Shown here: positions 36,037-45,900 of the stretch, in pieces | Position numbering within the stretch: position 1 is the first letter of the stretch | Layout: every line of letters begins with the position of its first letter | NCBI GenBank assembly: GCA_937958045.1 | Contig: CALFXL010000041.1 | Span: forward strand, 1-55,244 | From: an uncultured Opitutaceae bacterium | Lineage (GTDB): Bacteria; Verrucomicrobiota; Verrucomicrobiia; Opitutales; Opitutaceae | DNA length: 55,244 bases | Reading direction: 5' to 3' | Program-made: the position numbers and the translations under genes | Notes under the pieces: generated by a model | What the model was told of the DNA's origin: nothing | Database searches by the model: none | The model's input: only the letters and a program-made list of their open reading frames with translations

Positions 36037-39000
36037 ATGCATACGTTCAGAATCCTCCTCTGCGCTCTGGCCTTCGCGGGCTCCCTGGCGCTCACGCCCG
36101 CCCGCGCGGCCGAGAACTCGGTGCCGTCTCCGGTTTCGCTCGATGGCGAATGGCAATTTTTGCTCCAGCCCGACGAGGATGCCGCGGATGCGCTCGGCAA
36201 GTTCTACGCCGAGGGCTTCGACACGTCCGCGTTTAAGCCGATCCCGGTGCCGTCCAACTGGACCACGCACGGATTCGAAGAACCGCATTATGTGAACGGC
36301 ACGAAGTCCGAAGGTTTTTATTTGCACAGCTTCGACGTGCCTGCGGATGCCAAAGATCGCCGCGCGATTCTCCACTTCGCGGGCGTGTGGCAATCCGCCG
36401 AAGTGTGGGTCAATGGTCAGCGACTCGGCCGTCACGACAGCGGCTTCACCGGTTTCGCGTTCGACGTGAGCAAGGTGCTCAAGCCCGGCGAAAAAAATCG
36501 CATCGCCGTTCGCGTGCGCCAGCAGACGCAGTCGTTCAAACTCGATGCCAACGATGACTGGGGCCTGCCCGGCATCTATCGCAGCGTGTGGATCGAGTTC
36601 ACGCCGAAGGAATTTTTCATCGAGCGCGTCGATGTCGCCACGGATTTCGACGATCAATATCGCGACGCCGAGCTGCGTGTTCGCGCGTTCATCATGCGCA
36701 ACGAAAAGGCGGACTTCTTCTCGACGTCGGATCCGTTCGAAGTGCGTGCGATTCTTTCCACGCTCGCAGGTGAGGAAGTTCAGCGTGCTTCCTACACGGC
36801 GACGATCACGGGCGCGCACAATGGCCGCGACATCCCGATCGCGTTCACCGTTCGCGAGCCCGCGCACTGGACCGCGGAAACGCCGAATCTCTACCATCTC
36901 CGCGTGGAACTGCGCCGCAACGATCAGGTGGTGCATAGTTGGGAGGATCGCATCGGTTTCCGCGAAGTTTCCACCGCCGGCGGCATTTTCCGCATCAACG
37001 GCCAAGCCGTGAAGCTGCGCGGTGTGGCTCGTCACGATCAACATCCCGACGTTGGCCGTGCGACGCGTCGCGAACACTGGATCGAAGACATCCGCCTCAT
37101 GAAGGCCGCGAACATCAACGCTGTTCGCACCGCGCACTATCCGCCGGCCGAAGGTTTCATCCGCCTGTGCGACGAGATGGGCCTGTATGTGATCGAAGAA
37201 ATTCCGTTCGGCTTTGGCGGCGATCGCATGGGCGATCCGTCGTTTGCCGAAGGCGTTTTCCTGCGCGTGTATGAGACTATCAATCGCGACCGCAATCGTC
37301 CGTCGGTCGTCGTGTGGAGCGTGGGCAACGAAGACCCGCTCAGCGCGCTGCATGTGAATGCATTGCGTGCGGTCAAGGGACTCGACTCGTCGCGCCCGAC
37401 ATTGCTGCCGTTCCGCGCGGAAGTCGGTCTGCCGCCGGAAGTCGATCTGATCGCTCCGCATTATTGGAAAGCCGAAGAGTACGATCGCCTCGGCGCGTGG
37501 ACGGATCGTCCGTTCATCACGACCGAATATTCGCACGCGCTCGGCCCGGAGGATTTCGGCGAACAACAGGAACGTTGGGACGCGATTTCACGTCATCCGG
37601 CGGGCGCCGGCGGCATGATCTGGGCGTGGGCCGATCAAGGTCTGCGTCGCAAGATCAACGGCCGGCCGGTGCTGCATCCGCTTCGCGACAAAAAGAAGTA
37701 CACGCGCGAGGGCAGCGAACTCGTCAAAGAAAAGGCCGCCGGGCCCGACGAGATCTACGACTCGCACGGCAACAACGGCACCGACGGCATCGTCGATGCG
37801 GATCGCAAGCCGCAGATCGATTATTGGGAAACCAAAGCCGCTTACGCACCCGTGCGTGTGCTCAGCGAACGTCTGCCGTTCCGCGCGGGTCAGCCCGAGG
37901 TCATTATCACGGTGCGCAACGATTACGATTTCACGGATCTCGCAACCGTCCGCATGAGCTGGCGTCTTTATCGCGGTGCGAAAGTCGTGGACTCGGGTGA
38001 GATGCAACTCCCGTCCACGCTGCCGCACGCGCAGACGCGTATCAGCATTCCAACTACGGCGATCGCGCGCAACGCCGCGCCAGACGCGTCGTACCTGCAT
38101 CTTTTCTTCGACGATGCCTCCGGCAACCGCATCGCCCAGCGCGCGGTGCGCCTGGATGAAACCGCGGTGGCGGTGGTGGCCCCGACGCCGACCTTTGAGG
38201 TGAAGGCGGAGAAGAAAGACAACGCGCTCGTCGTGAGTGTCGGGCAGTCGATTTATACCTTCAACGCCGAGACCGGTGAGATCAGCTCGCTCGAGGTTTC
38301 CGGGGAAAAGATGATCGACGGCGCCAAGCTCGCGATCTGGCGCAACGCGACTTACAGCGAAGCCAATGTCCTTGATCGTCGCGCGAAGACCTACGATTGG
38401 CGCACCTTCCTGCAAAACATGAAGGCTGAAGCGCGCAGCTTCGACTTCACGCAGGATGGCGACGGTGTGCGCGTGAAGGCGTCCGTCGACTATCGCGAAG
38501 ACGAAAACAACCACGTCGTCGTGGATTATGTTTATCATGTCTTGCCGACCGGTGCGCTCGACATCGCATACACGGTGAAACCGAAACTCGATCTGCCTTG
38601 GCTGCAGGAAATCGGTCTTTCGCTGAAGACGCCTGACGAACCGCAAACCGTCACTTGGCTCGGCTACGGTCCGGGCACGACGCTGCCGAATCGTCACGGC
38701 TCGGCACTCTTTGGTCAGTGGATGTCGCCGCTCTTCAGCAGTGAATCGCGCGGCACTAAGTCCGGCGTCGAATGGCTGCGTCTCGCCGGTTCGGAAGGCC
38801 GCGCGTTGCAGGTGAAAGGCATTCAAGGTTTCCGGCTCGATGCCGCCAAAGAAGGCGATGTCACGCTGCGCGTGCTCACGCACATCGCCGGTGCTTGGGT
38901 GAAAGGTGGTCCCGCGGAACGCCCCGAATGGCGCCTCGATCTCAACGATGGCGAGGGTGAGTTCACCGGCGTGATCGAGATCGCTCCGATCATCGACGAG

Positions 39001-40032
39001 TCCGCTGGCAAATTGCTTGAGCGCGCCGGCGAGTTGCCCGCGTCGCCCGCTGTGCTCGGCGGCGGTATCATCAACGACCAACCGTCGTATCCTTCGTGTC
39101 ACGCCTCGACCATCGTCGAGATTTCGCCGGGTGTCCTCGGTGCGGCGTGGTTTGGCGGCACGCGCGAGCGTCATCCGGATGTCGAGATCTGGTTCGCGCG
39201 TTTCGAAAACGGCGAGTGGCAGCCCGCGCAAGCGGTGGCGAACGGCCTTCAAGCCGACGGCAGCCGCGAACCCACGTGGAATCCCGTTCTCTTCCAGCCG
39301 AAGAAAGGCCCGCTCGTTCTTTTCTACAAAGTCGGTCCGTCCCCGTCGAAGTGGTGGGGCGAGATGATCACGTCGAAAGACGGTGGCAGGACGTGGAGCA
39401 AGCCGCGCCGTTTGCCCGATGGCATTCTCGGTCCAATCAAAAACAAACCGGTTGAACTCGCCGATGGCTCGTGGCTCTCGCCGTCGAGCACCGAGGGTAA
39501 CAAGGATGGCTGGCGCGTGCACTTCGAGCATTCGTCCGATCAGGGCAAGACGTGGAAAATCCTCAGCCAAGTGCCGAAGGGCGATGCAAACTTCGACGCG
39601 ATTCAGCCGAGCATTCTGTTCCACAAGGACGGCCGCTTGCAGACCGTTTGTCGTTCCAAGAGCGGCGTGCTCGCGGTGAGCTGGTCGACCGATCAGGGCC
39701 GCACGTGGACGCCGTTTGAAGCGAGCGAATTGCCGAACCCCAACTCGGGCACCGACGCCGTCACCCTTGCGGATGGACGTCAGTTCATCATCTATAATCA
39801 CACCGCGCCGCCGCCGGAGCGACCGACCAAGGGCGTGCGTTATCCGCTCGATGTGGCGGTGTCGGACGATGGCGTTCAATGGCGCCGTGCGCTCACGCTC
39901 GAGACCGAGCCGGTGAGTGCGGGTTATGCGTATCCCGCCGTGATCCAAGGCTCCGACGGACGTATCCACGTCACTTATACATGGGATCGCAAACGCATCA
40001 AACACGTGATTCTCGATCCGAAGAAACTCTGA
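36037..40032 (+). CDS. Secreted fusion: GH2 beta-galactosidase-type enzyme + sialidase-like propeller
   Basis: The 1331-aa product has a signal peptide (MHTFRILLCALAFAGSLALTPARA) and a complete GH2 module. Its parts are a sugar-binding domain at residues about 30-200, a barrel with probable acid/base Glu432 in VWSVGNEDPL and nucleophile Glu497 in ITTEYSHALG, and a small-chain-like domain at about 740-995 (GEISSLEVSGEKMIDG). From about residue 1000 a sialidase-like propeller follows, with four Asp-box turns (SKDGGRTW, SSDQGKTW, STDQGRTW, SDDGVQW) and FGGTRERHPDVEIW. This fuses in one chain what the other operon carries as two adjacent genes (10960-16778). The ATG at 36037 is 4 bases after the symporter stop. 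Confidence 0.88.
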   Translation: MHTFRILLCALAFAGSLALTPARAAENSVPSPVSLDGEWQFLLQPDEDAADALGKFYAEGFDTSAFKPIPVPSNWTTHGFEEPHYVNGTKSEGFYLHSFDVPADAKDRRAILHFAGVWQSAEVWVNGQRLGRHDSGFTGFAFDVSKVLKPGEKNRIAVRVRQQTQSFKLDANDDWGLPGIYRSVWIEFTPKEFFIERVDVATDFDDQYRDAELRVRAFIMRNEKADFFSTSDPFEVRAILSTLAGEEVQRASYTATITGAHNGRDIPIAFTVREPAHWTAETPNLYHLRVELRRNDQVVHSWEDRIGFREVSTAGGIFRINGQAVKLRGVARHDQHPDVGRATRREHWIEDIRLMKAANINAVRTAHYPPAEGFIRLCDEMGLYVIEEIPFGFGGDRMGDPSFAEGVFLRVYETINRDRNRPSVVVWSVGNEDPLSALHVNALRAVKGLDSSRPTLLPFRAEVGLPPEVDLIAPHYWKAEEYDRLGAWTDRPFITTEYSHALGPEDFGEQQERWDAISRHPAGAGGMIWAWADQGLRRKINGRPVLHPLRDKKKYTREGSELVKEKAAGPDEIYDSHGNNGTDGIVDADRKPQIDYWETKAAYAPVRVLSERLPFRAGQPEVIITVRNDYDFTDLATVRMSWRLYRGAKVVDSGEMQLPSTLPHAQTRISIPTTAIARNAAPDASYLHLFFDDASGNRIAQRAVRLDETAVAVVAPTPTFEVKAEKKDNALVVSVGQSIYTFNAETGEISSLEVSGEKMIDGAKLAIWRNATYSEANVLDRRAKTYDWRTFLQNMKAEARSFDFTQDGDGVRVKASVDYREDENNHVVVDYVYHVLPTGALDIAYTVKPKLDLPWLQEIGLSLKTPDEPQTVTWLGYGPGTTLPNRHGSALFGQWMSPLFSSESRGTKSGVEWLRLAGSEGRALQVKGIQGFRLDAAKEGDVTLRVLTHIAGAWVKGGPAERPEWRLDLNDGEGEFTGVIEIAPIIDESAGKLLERAGELPASPAVLGGGIINDQPSYPSCHASTIVEISPGVLGAAWFGGTRERHPDVEIWFARFENGEWQPAQAVANGLQADGSREPTWNPVLFQPKKGPLVLFYKVGPSPSKWWGEMITSKDGGRTWSKPRRLPDGILGPIKNKPVELADGSWLSPSSTEGNKDGWRVHFEHSSDQGKTWKILSQVPKGDANFDAIQPSILFHKDGRLQTVCRSKSGVLAVSWSTDQGRTWTPFEASELPNPNSGTDAVTLADGRQFIIYNHTAPPPERPTKGVRYPLDVAVSDDGVQWRRALTLETEPVSAGYAYPAVIQGSDGRIHVTYTWDRKRIKHVILDPKKL

Positions 40033-40046
40033 AGAGCAGAGCGGCT

Positions 40047-42869
40047 ATGAAAACATCGACGATTCAGACGGCACTGAAGCACGGCATGCTCGCAGGTAGG
40101 GACGATGCTCCGCATCGCCCGGAGGGACTGCGCTGGCGCTGGAAACGAGCGATGTTCCGCGTCGTTTCTGCCATGGCGTTTTTCGCCGCGTGCACGGCGG
40201 GCGGGCTCGAAGCGGCGTACTCAGTCACGTCGTTGAAAACTGAATACAGCGTCAATCCGACTGCCATTGATGTCGCTCAACCGCGTTTGCAGTGGCGGGT
40301 GGAAAGCGATGAGCGCGGGCAACGCCAGACGGCTTGGCAAATCCTCGTGGCCTCATCGCGTGAGTTCCTCGCGCAGGATCGCGGCGACTTGTGGGACAGC
40401 GGAAAAGTTGCCGGCGATCAGACGACGTTCATTCGCTACGCCGGCAAAAAACTCACGTCGTCGCAGACCGTGTTTTGGAAAGTGCGTTCGTGGGATCGCG
40501 ACGGAAAACCGTCCGCGTGGAGCGAGCCTGCGTCCTGGACGATGGGTTTGCTCGACCAGGCCGATTGGAAAGGCGTGTGGATCGCCGCGCCCACGACGAG
40601 CGAGGCGCTGCTGTTGCGTCGTGAATTCACGGTGAAGCCGGGGCTGCGTCGCGCGATCGCGCACGTTTCGGGTGTCGGCGTCTACGAACTCGGCTTCAAC
40701 GGAGCCAAAGCGGGCGAAGATCTGCTCGCGCCGGGTTGGACGAATTTCGACGCGACGATCCTTTATCGCACGGAAGACGTGACGAGCCTTCTTCAAGAAG
40801 GCGCCAACGCCGCGACGCTCGAACTCGGCAACGGCATGTATCACGTGGTGCGCCGAAATCGTTTTTCGAAATTCACCGGCTCGTTCGGTCCGCTGCGCGC
40901 GATTCTGCATCTACAACTTGAATACGCGGATGGTTCGGTGGAGTTCGTTGGCACCGACGAAAACTGGCGCACGCATCCCGGCGGCGTGACCTTTAACAGC
41001 ATTTATGGCGGTGAAGATTATGATCCACGTCTCGAGCCGCAGGGCTGGCGTCGCGCCGGCTTCGACGATTCTGCGTGGGCGCGCGCTGTGCCGGTTAATC
41101 GACCGGCGTTTGTGTTGAAAGGACACAGCCGCGACTCCGAGCCGCTTCGCATCATCGAAACGCGCGAGCCTGTCTCCGTACGTGAGCTTTCGCCCGGCGT
41201 GGTACTCTACGATTTTGGCCAAAACACATCGTTTATGCCACGCATCCGCGTGACGGGTCCGGCGGGTTCGATCATCCGCATGACGCCCGGTGAAGTGGTG
41301 AAAGAAGACGGTACCATCGAACGCGGCACGATGGGCGGTGCGCATCGCGGCAGCGCGTGGTGGCAATACACCAAGGCGACCGATGACGAGGAAACCTGGT
41401 TTCCGAAGTTTTATTATGTCGGCTCGCGTTACCTCTACACCGAGCTGGTTCCTGCGAAAGAAGGTGGTGAGCATCCGAAACTCGAAAGCGTGCAGATGGA
41501 AATCGTGCACGCGGAGGCGGAGCCGTTGGGCGAGTTTGCGACGTCGAATCCGCTGATGAATCGCATCCGCGATCTCGTGCGTTGGGCGCAGCGCTCAAAC
41601 ATGGTGTCGGTGCTGACCGATTGCCCGCATCGTGAGAAACTCGGTTGGATCGAGCAGTTTCATCTCAACGGTCCGTCGATCCGCTACGAATTCGACACCG
41701 CGCGCATCTTCACGAAAGCGATGTGGGACATGGCCGAAGCGCAGACCGACGAAGGTCTGATCCCGAATATCGCGCCGGAATACACGCAGTTTAAGAACGC
41801 GTTTCGCAACGCGGCGGAGTGGGGCGCGGCGTTCATTCTGGTGCCGTGGCAGCAGTATCAATTTACCGGCGACATCGAGCTGCTCCGCTCGCACTACGAG
41901 CGGATGAAACGCTATTTCGCGTTTCTCGAAAACCGCACGCGCGACGGTCTTCTCCACGACGGCCTCGGCGATTGGTACGATCTCGACATCAATAAAAAAG
42001 GCCGCGCAGGTCTCACGCCCGCACCCATCACAGCGACGGCGTTTTATTATCACGACGCGGTGATGCTCTCGCGGATCGCGACGCTGCTCGGCAAATCGGA
42101 CGATGCGGCGGCCTACGCGGCGAAAGCGCGCGACATCCATGCGCGTTACCAGAAGGAATTCTACAATGCGGAGAGCGGCACGTACGCGACCAACACGCAG
42201 GCGTCGAACTCACTGGCGCTCGGACTCGGCATCGCGGAGCCAGACGCGCGCAATCGTGTGATCGCCGCAATCGTGAAAGATGTCGAAGAGCGCGGTTATG
42301 CGACGGCGGGCGATATCGGTTTCCGTTATCTGCTGCGTTCGCTCGCGGATGCCGGTCGCTCCGATGTCGTGTATGCGTTGATCAACCAGGACGAAAAACC
42401 GGGCTACGGTTATCAGATCAAGCAAGGCGCCACCGCACTGCCGGAATCGTGGAATGCGAGTCTCGGGGCTTCACATAATCACTTCATGCTCGGTCAAGTG
42501 ATCGAGTGGTTTTATCATGACCTCGCCGGTATTCGTCCCGTGGATACAGCGCCAGGCTTCAAAGAGTTTGTGATCGCGCCGCAGATCGTCGGCGATCTCA
42601 CGTGGGTCGAGGCGAGCTATCATTCCATTCACGGAAAAATCGCCTCGCGTTGGGAGCGCGTCGCGCCGGGCGCGCCGGTGAAACTAAAAGTCACCGTGCC
42701 GACGAACACGACGGCGACCGTTTATCTGCCGGCGAAAGATGCGGCGGCGGTCACCGAAGGCGGTCGCGCGCTCGCGCAGGCGAAAGGCGTGAAGCTCCTG
42801 CGGATGGAAAATGGTTGTGCGGTGCTCGCCGTGGAGTCGGGCAGCTATGTGTTCGACGCGGTGAAGTGA
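40047..42869 (+). CDS. Secreted GH78 alpha-L-rhamnosidase
   Basis: The 940-aa enzyme removes terminal alpha-L-rhamnose. Features in order: an N-terminal fibronectin-like domain (TEYSVNPTAIDVAQPRLQW), the rhamnosidase N domain (ADWKGVWIAAPT, VGVYELGFNGAKAGEDLLAPGWTNFD), the GH78 barrel, and a C-terminal domain (APQIVGDLTWVEASYHSIHGK). The catalytic motif is DCPHREKLGWIEQ (Asp525) rather than the common DCPxRxERxGWxGD, a known-looking variant. Also present are LGDWYD and LPESWNASLGASHNHFMLG. The start is uncertain. From 40047 a 35-residue leader containing a genomic repeat precedes the hydrophobic core; an ATG at 40152 (MFRVVSAMAFFAACTAGG) would give a normal signal peptide. It is the last gene of the operon and feeds rhamnose to rhaA of the other operon. 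Confidence 0.92.
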   Translation: MKTSTIQTALKHGMLAGRDDAPHRPEGLRWRWKRAMFRVVSAMAFFAACTAGGLEAAYSVTSLKTEYSVNPTAIDVAQPRLQWRVESDERGQRQTAWQILVASSREFLAQDRGDLWDSGKVAGDQTTFIRYAGKKLTSSQTVFWKVRSWDRDGKPSAWSEPASWTMGLLDQADWKGVWIAAPTTSEALLLRREFTVKPGLRRAIAHVSGVGVYELGFNGAKAGEDLLAPGWTNFDATILYRTEDVTSLLQEGANAATLELGNGMYHVVRRNRFSKFTGSFGPLRAILHLQLEYADGSVEFVGTDENWRTHPGGVTFNSIYGGEDYDPRLEPQGWRRAGFDDSAWARAVPVNRPAFVLKGHSRDSEPLRIIETREPVSVRELSPGVVLYDFGQNTSFMPRIRVTGPAGSIIRMTPGEVVKEDGTIERGTMGGAHRGSAWWQYTKATDDEETWFPKFYYVGSRYLYTELVPAKEGGEHPKLESVQMEIVHAEAEPLGEFATSNPLMNRIRDLVRWAQRSNMVSVLTDCPHREKLGWIEQFHLNGPSIRYEFDTARIFTKAMWDMAEAQTDEGLIPNIAPEYTQFKNAFRNAAEWGAAFILVPWQQYQFTGDIELLRSHYERMKRYFAFLENRTRDGLLHDGLGDWYDLDINKKGRAGLTPAPITATAFYYHDAVMLSRIATLLGKSDDAAAYAAKARDIHARYQKEFYNAESGTYATNTQASNSLALGLGIAEPDARNRVIAAIVKDVEERGYATAGDIGFRYLLRSLADAGRSDVVYALINQDEKPGYGYQIKQGATALPESWNASLGASHNHFMLGQVIEWFYHDLAGIRPVDTAPGFKEFVIAPQIVGDLTWVEASYHSIHGKIASRWERVAPGAPVKLKVTVPTNTTATVYLPAKDAAAVTEGGRALAQAKGVKLLRMENGCAVLAVESGSYVFDAVK
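40101..40116. repeat. GACGATGCTCCGC hairpin repeat, copy 2, at the start of the GH78 gene
   Basis: The sequence GACGATGCTCCGCATC contains the perfect stem GATGC-TCC-GCATC. A related segment (GCGATGTTCCGCGTCG, about 40150-40165) follows. Copy 1 is at 22989-23004. It lies within the first 35 codons if the GH78 start is 40047, or in the leader if the start is 40152. Confidence 0.45.
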
Positions 42870-42893
42870 GCGCAGCCTGAGATTTCGGGATAC

Positions 42894-42929
42894 AAAAAGA
42901 GCGAGGCATCAAAGCCTCGCTCTTTTTTT
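42894..42929. terminator. Bidirectional intrinsic terminator
   Basis: A 9-bp stem GAGCGAGGC / GCCTCGCTC with a 6-nt loop is flanked by AAAAA on the left and TTTTTTT on the right. It serves the GH78 gene on the plus strand and the giant protease gene on the minus strand, whose stop is only 5 bases away. Confidence 0.92.
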
Positions 42930-42933
42930 GCGT

Positions 42934-45900
42934 TCAATCCCGGCGGCTGCGTGCGCGAAGTGCGGTGATCAGCATCAGCAAGCCGAGGAACCACAGGCTG
43001 GGCGCGCCGCCACCGCCGCCGCCTCCGCCTGATCCGCCACTCGGCGGGGAGGGCGGCGGGGTTCCGCCTCCACCGGGATTGGGATTCGGGTTGGGATTTG
43101 GATTCGGGTTTGGATTGGGATTCGGATCCGGCGCAGGGGTGGGCACCGTGGCCGTGAGCGTCGTGACCATGCGCGTGTTCAAGTTGATCTTGCGAATGGC
43201 GGAGTTGCCGGTGTCGGCGACATAGAGCGTGTTTACGCTATCGAGCGCGACGTCGAAGGGCTGGCGGAACCAGGCGTCGAGGCCGGTGGCGTCGCGATTG
43301 CCGTCGAGCATGGAGTCGCCGGCGACGGTGGTGACGAGACCGGCGTTGGCGCCGCTGAGGACGACTTTGCGAATCGCGGAGTTACCGGTGTCGGCGACGT
43401 AGAGATTTCCCAGCGCATCGGCGGCGAGACCGCGCGGAGTGCGGAATCCTGCGTCGAGCCCTTGGCCGTCGAGATCGCCGGGTGTTTCCGGAAGACCGGC
43501 GAGCGTGGAAACCGTGACGGATGGCGTGAGCACGATTTTGCGAATCGTATGATTGAGCGCGTCGGCGACGTAGAGATGGCCATCGCCGCCGAGGGTGAGG
43601 CCCGAAGGTTCATTGAAACGTGCGGTGGTGCCCGGGCCATCGACGCTGCCGCTCACGCCGGGTGCGCCGGCGAGCGTGGTGACGACGCCTGCGGACGTGA
43701 TGCGGCGAATCGTATGGCTCGTAGAATCGGCGACGTAGAGGTTGCCGGCATTGTCGCGGACGAGTCCAAGCGGTGCCGCAAACCACGCGTTGGTGCCGGT
43801 GCCGTCCTGATGTGTGCGGTTGTCGCGTGAGCCGGCCAAGGTGGTGACAACGCCGCTGGCGTTGACGACGCGGATGAGACTGTTGCTCGTGTCGGACACG
43901 TAGAGCGAGCCACCGGCGGCGAGGATGGCCTTGGGCTCGTTGAAGCGGGCGCTGGCTCCGGTGCCGTCGGTCGCACCGCTGGCGTTGGGCGAACCCGTGA
44001 CCGTGGTGAGCTGCGCGGCTGTATCCACTTTTTGGATCGTGTGCAGCGAACCGTCGGCGACGTAGAGATTGCCCGCATTGTCGAAGCTCAGGCCGAAAGG
44101 ACGGGGGAACTGGATCGGCGCGACGGTCAGGGTGAAGGCGTCGCTGGTGATGGTGCCCAGCGAGTTGGTAGCGACGTAACGGAAACGATGGCCGCTCATC
44201 GCGGAGGTCGCGCCGATGACGGTGAGTGTGTCGCTGGTGGCGCCGGAGAAGACGCTGTCGTTCGCGATCGCGGACCAGGTGGCGCCATTGTCGGTGGAGC
44301 GCTGCCATTGATAATTGACCGCGGGGCTGCCGGAGGCATCGGCGCGGAAGGCGATGTCGCGGCCGTTGGTCACCGTCTGGTGGGAAGGCTGGTTGTCGAT
44401 GCGTGGCGACCAGGCGGGAGTGAACGACGCGGTTGTTTTCGCGATGCCGTCGAAGGTCGCGACCGTGATGGGGCCGGGGGAGAGCGACGGATCGAGGGGG
44501 ATCGTGGCGACGATTTCCGTGCCGGCTTCGTTGGCCGTAAAGGCGCTCGCGGCGATGCCATTGAACAAGATTTCGGTGACGCCGATGAACTGCGTGCCCG
44601 TGATCGTGATGGTCTGGCCGGGAGAACCGGATCCCGGTGTGAAGGCAGTGATCGTGGGCGGTTTCGCGTCGAGGCGGATGTCACCAGAAGCGACGAAGAG
44701 TAGATGCTCTCTTCCTGCGGAGATGGCTTCGACATTGGCGGCGACTTTAACGGGCGTTTTTCGGCTATCGGTGGTGCCGTCGCCGAGCTGGCCATAGCTG
44801 TTCTGACCAATGGCCCAGAGCGTTTTGTCCGAGGTGATGTAGTAGGTGGTCCCCTGGCCTCCGGAGGTTGCGAGGACGTCGCTGGCGATCTGCACCGGTG
44901 TGTCGCGGAAGGATTCGTTTTGTCCGGTGCCTAGTTGACCAGCCTCGTTGTTGCCGACGCCCCAGAGAGTTTTGTCGCTTTTTATCCAAAGCGAATGAAG
45001 GTATCCGGCGGCGATGGCCGTGGCCTCGCTGGTGACTAATGTGGGTGAAGAATGGCTGTAGGTATTGGCCGATGTGAGCTGACGGCTTCCGTTGTTGCCC
45101 ATGCCATAAACGGCTCCCGCGTTGTCCAGATAGAGCGTGTGGCTGTAGCCCATCGAGACGGCGGCGACGTTGGTGGCGGCTTGGGCAGCGTCGGGTTTGT
45201 CGTAGGTCGTGGTCGTCTGGCCGAGCTGACCGCTGTAGTTTTGCCCCTGAGTCCACAAGGTGCCATCGGTTTTGATAAATCCGATGAAATTATCCCCGGC
45301 GGCGACGGAGGTCACTTGGTCGGAGATTTTAATGAATCCCTGGGCGTAACGCGGACTGATATAGCCGGTGTACCAGAGGGTATCGTCGTTTTTCACCAGG
45401 AGACTGAAGCGATAGGCGGCGGCCGCGGACTTGACGTCTTCCTGGATGATGATGGGTGAACTCCACGGAAGTGCGGAGTTGAGAACGCCCAGCGAGTAGT
45501 CGCTGTTGCTTCCGGTGCCCCAGGCATGGCCGCTTTCTGTGACATACAGCGAAGCCGATGTTGCCGCCGCGAGGTGAGTGACGCCGCTCGCGACCTGGAT
45601 CGGGCGGGTGCGCTTGCGCTGATCACCGGAGGAGGTGCCGAAGAGACCGCTGTAGTTACCCGCGACCCATAATGAATCATCGGTGCGGATGAAGAATGAG
45701 TGGCCGTTGCCGGCGATGACGCGTTTCACCGACGACAGCACTTGCACCGGGGTCAACTGCCGTCCCGCGATACCGATTCCCAGTCTATTGCCGGAGTTAC
45801 TTCCCATGGCCCACAGAGTGTCGTCGTTTTTTATAAAGAAACTGCACGAGCTGCCTGCTGACATGGATTTCACGTCGGCCGCGATTTGCACGGGAGTTGT

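Noticed and set aside
37588..40005. 805-codon open frame on the minus strand opposite the GH2-sialidase fusion
   Set aside because: Same reasoning; the plus strand carries GH2 and sialidase motifs over the entire stretch.
43075..43131. Possible CRISPR or tandem-repeat array
   Set aside because: The short hexamers have no spacers and code in frame for a Pro-Asn linker.
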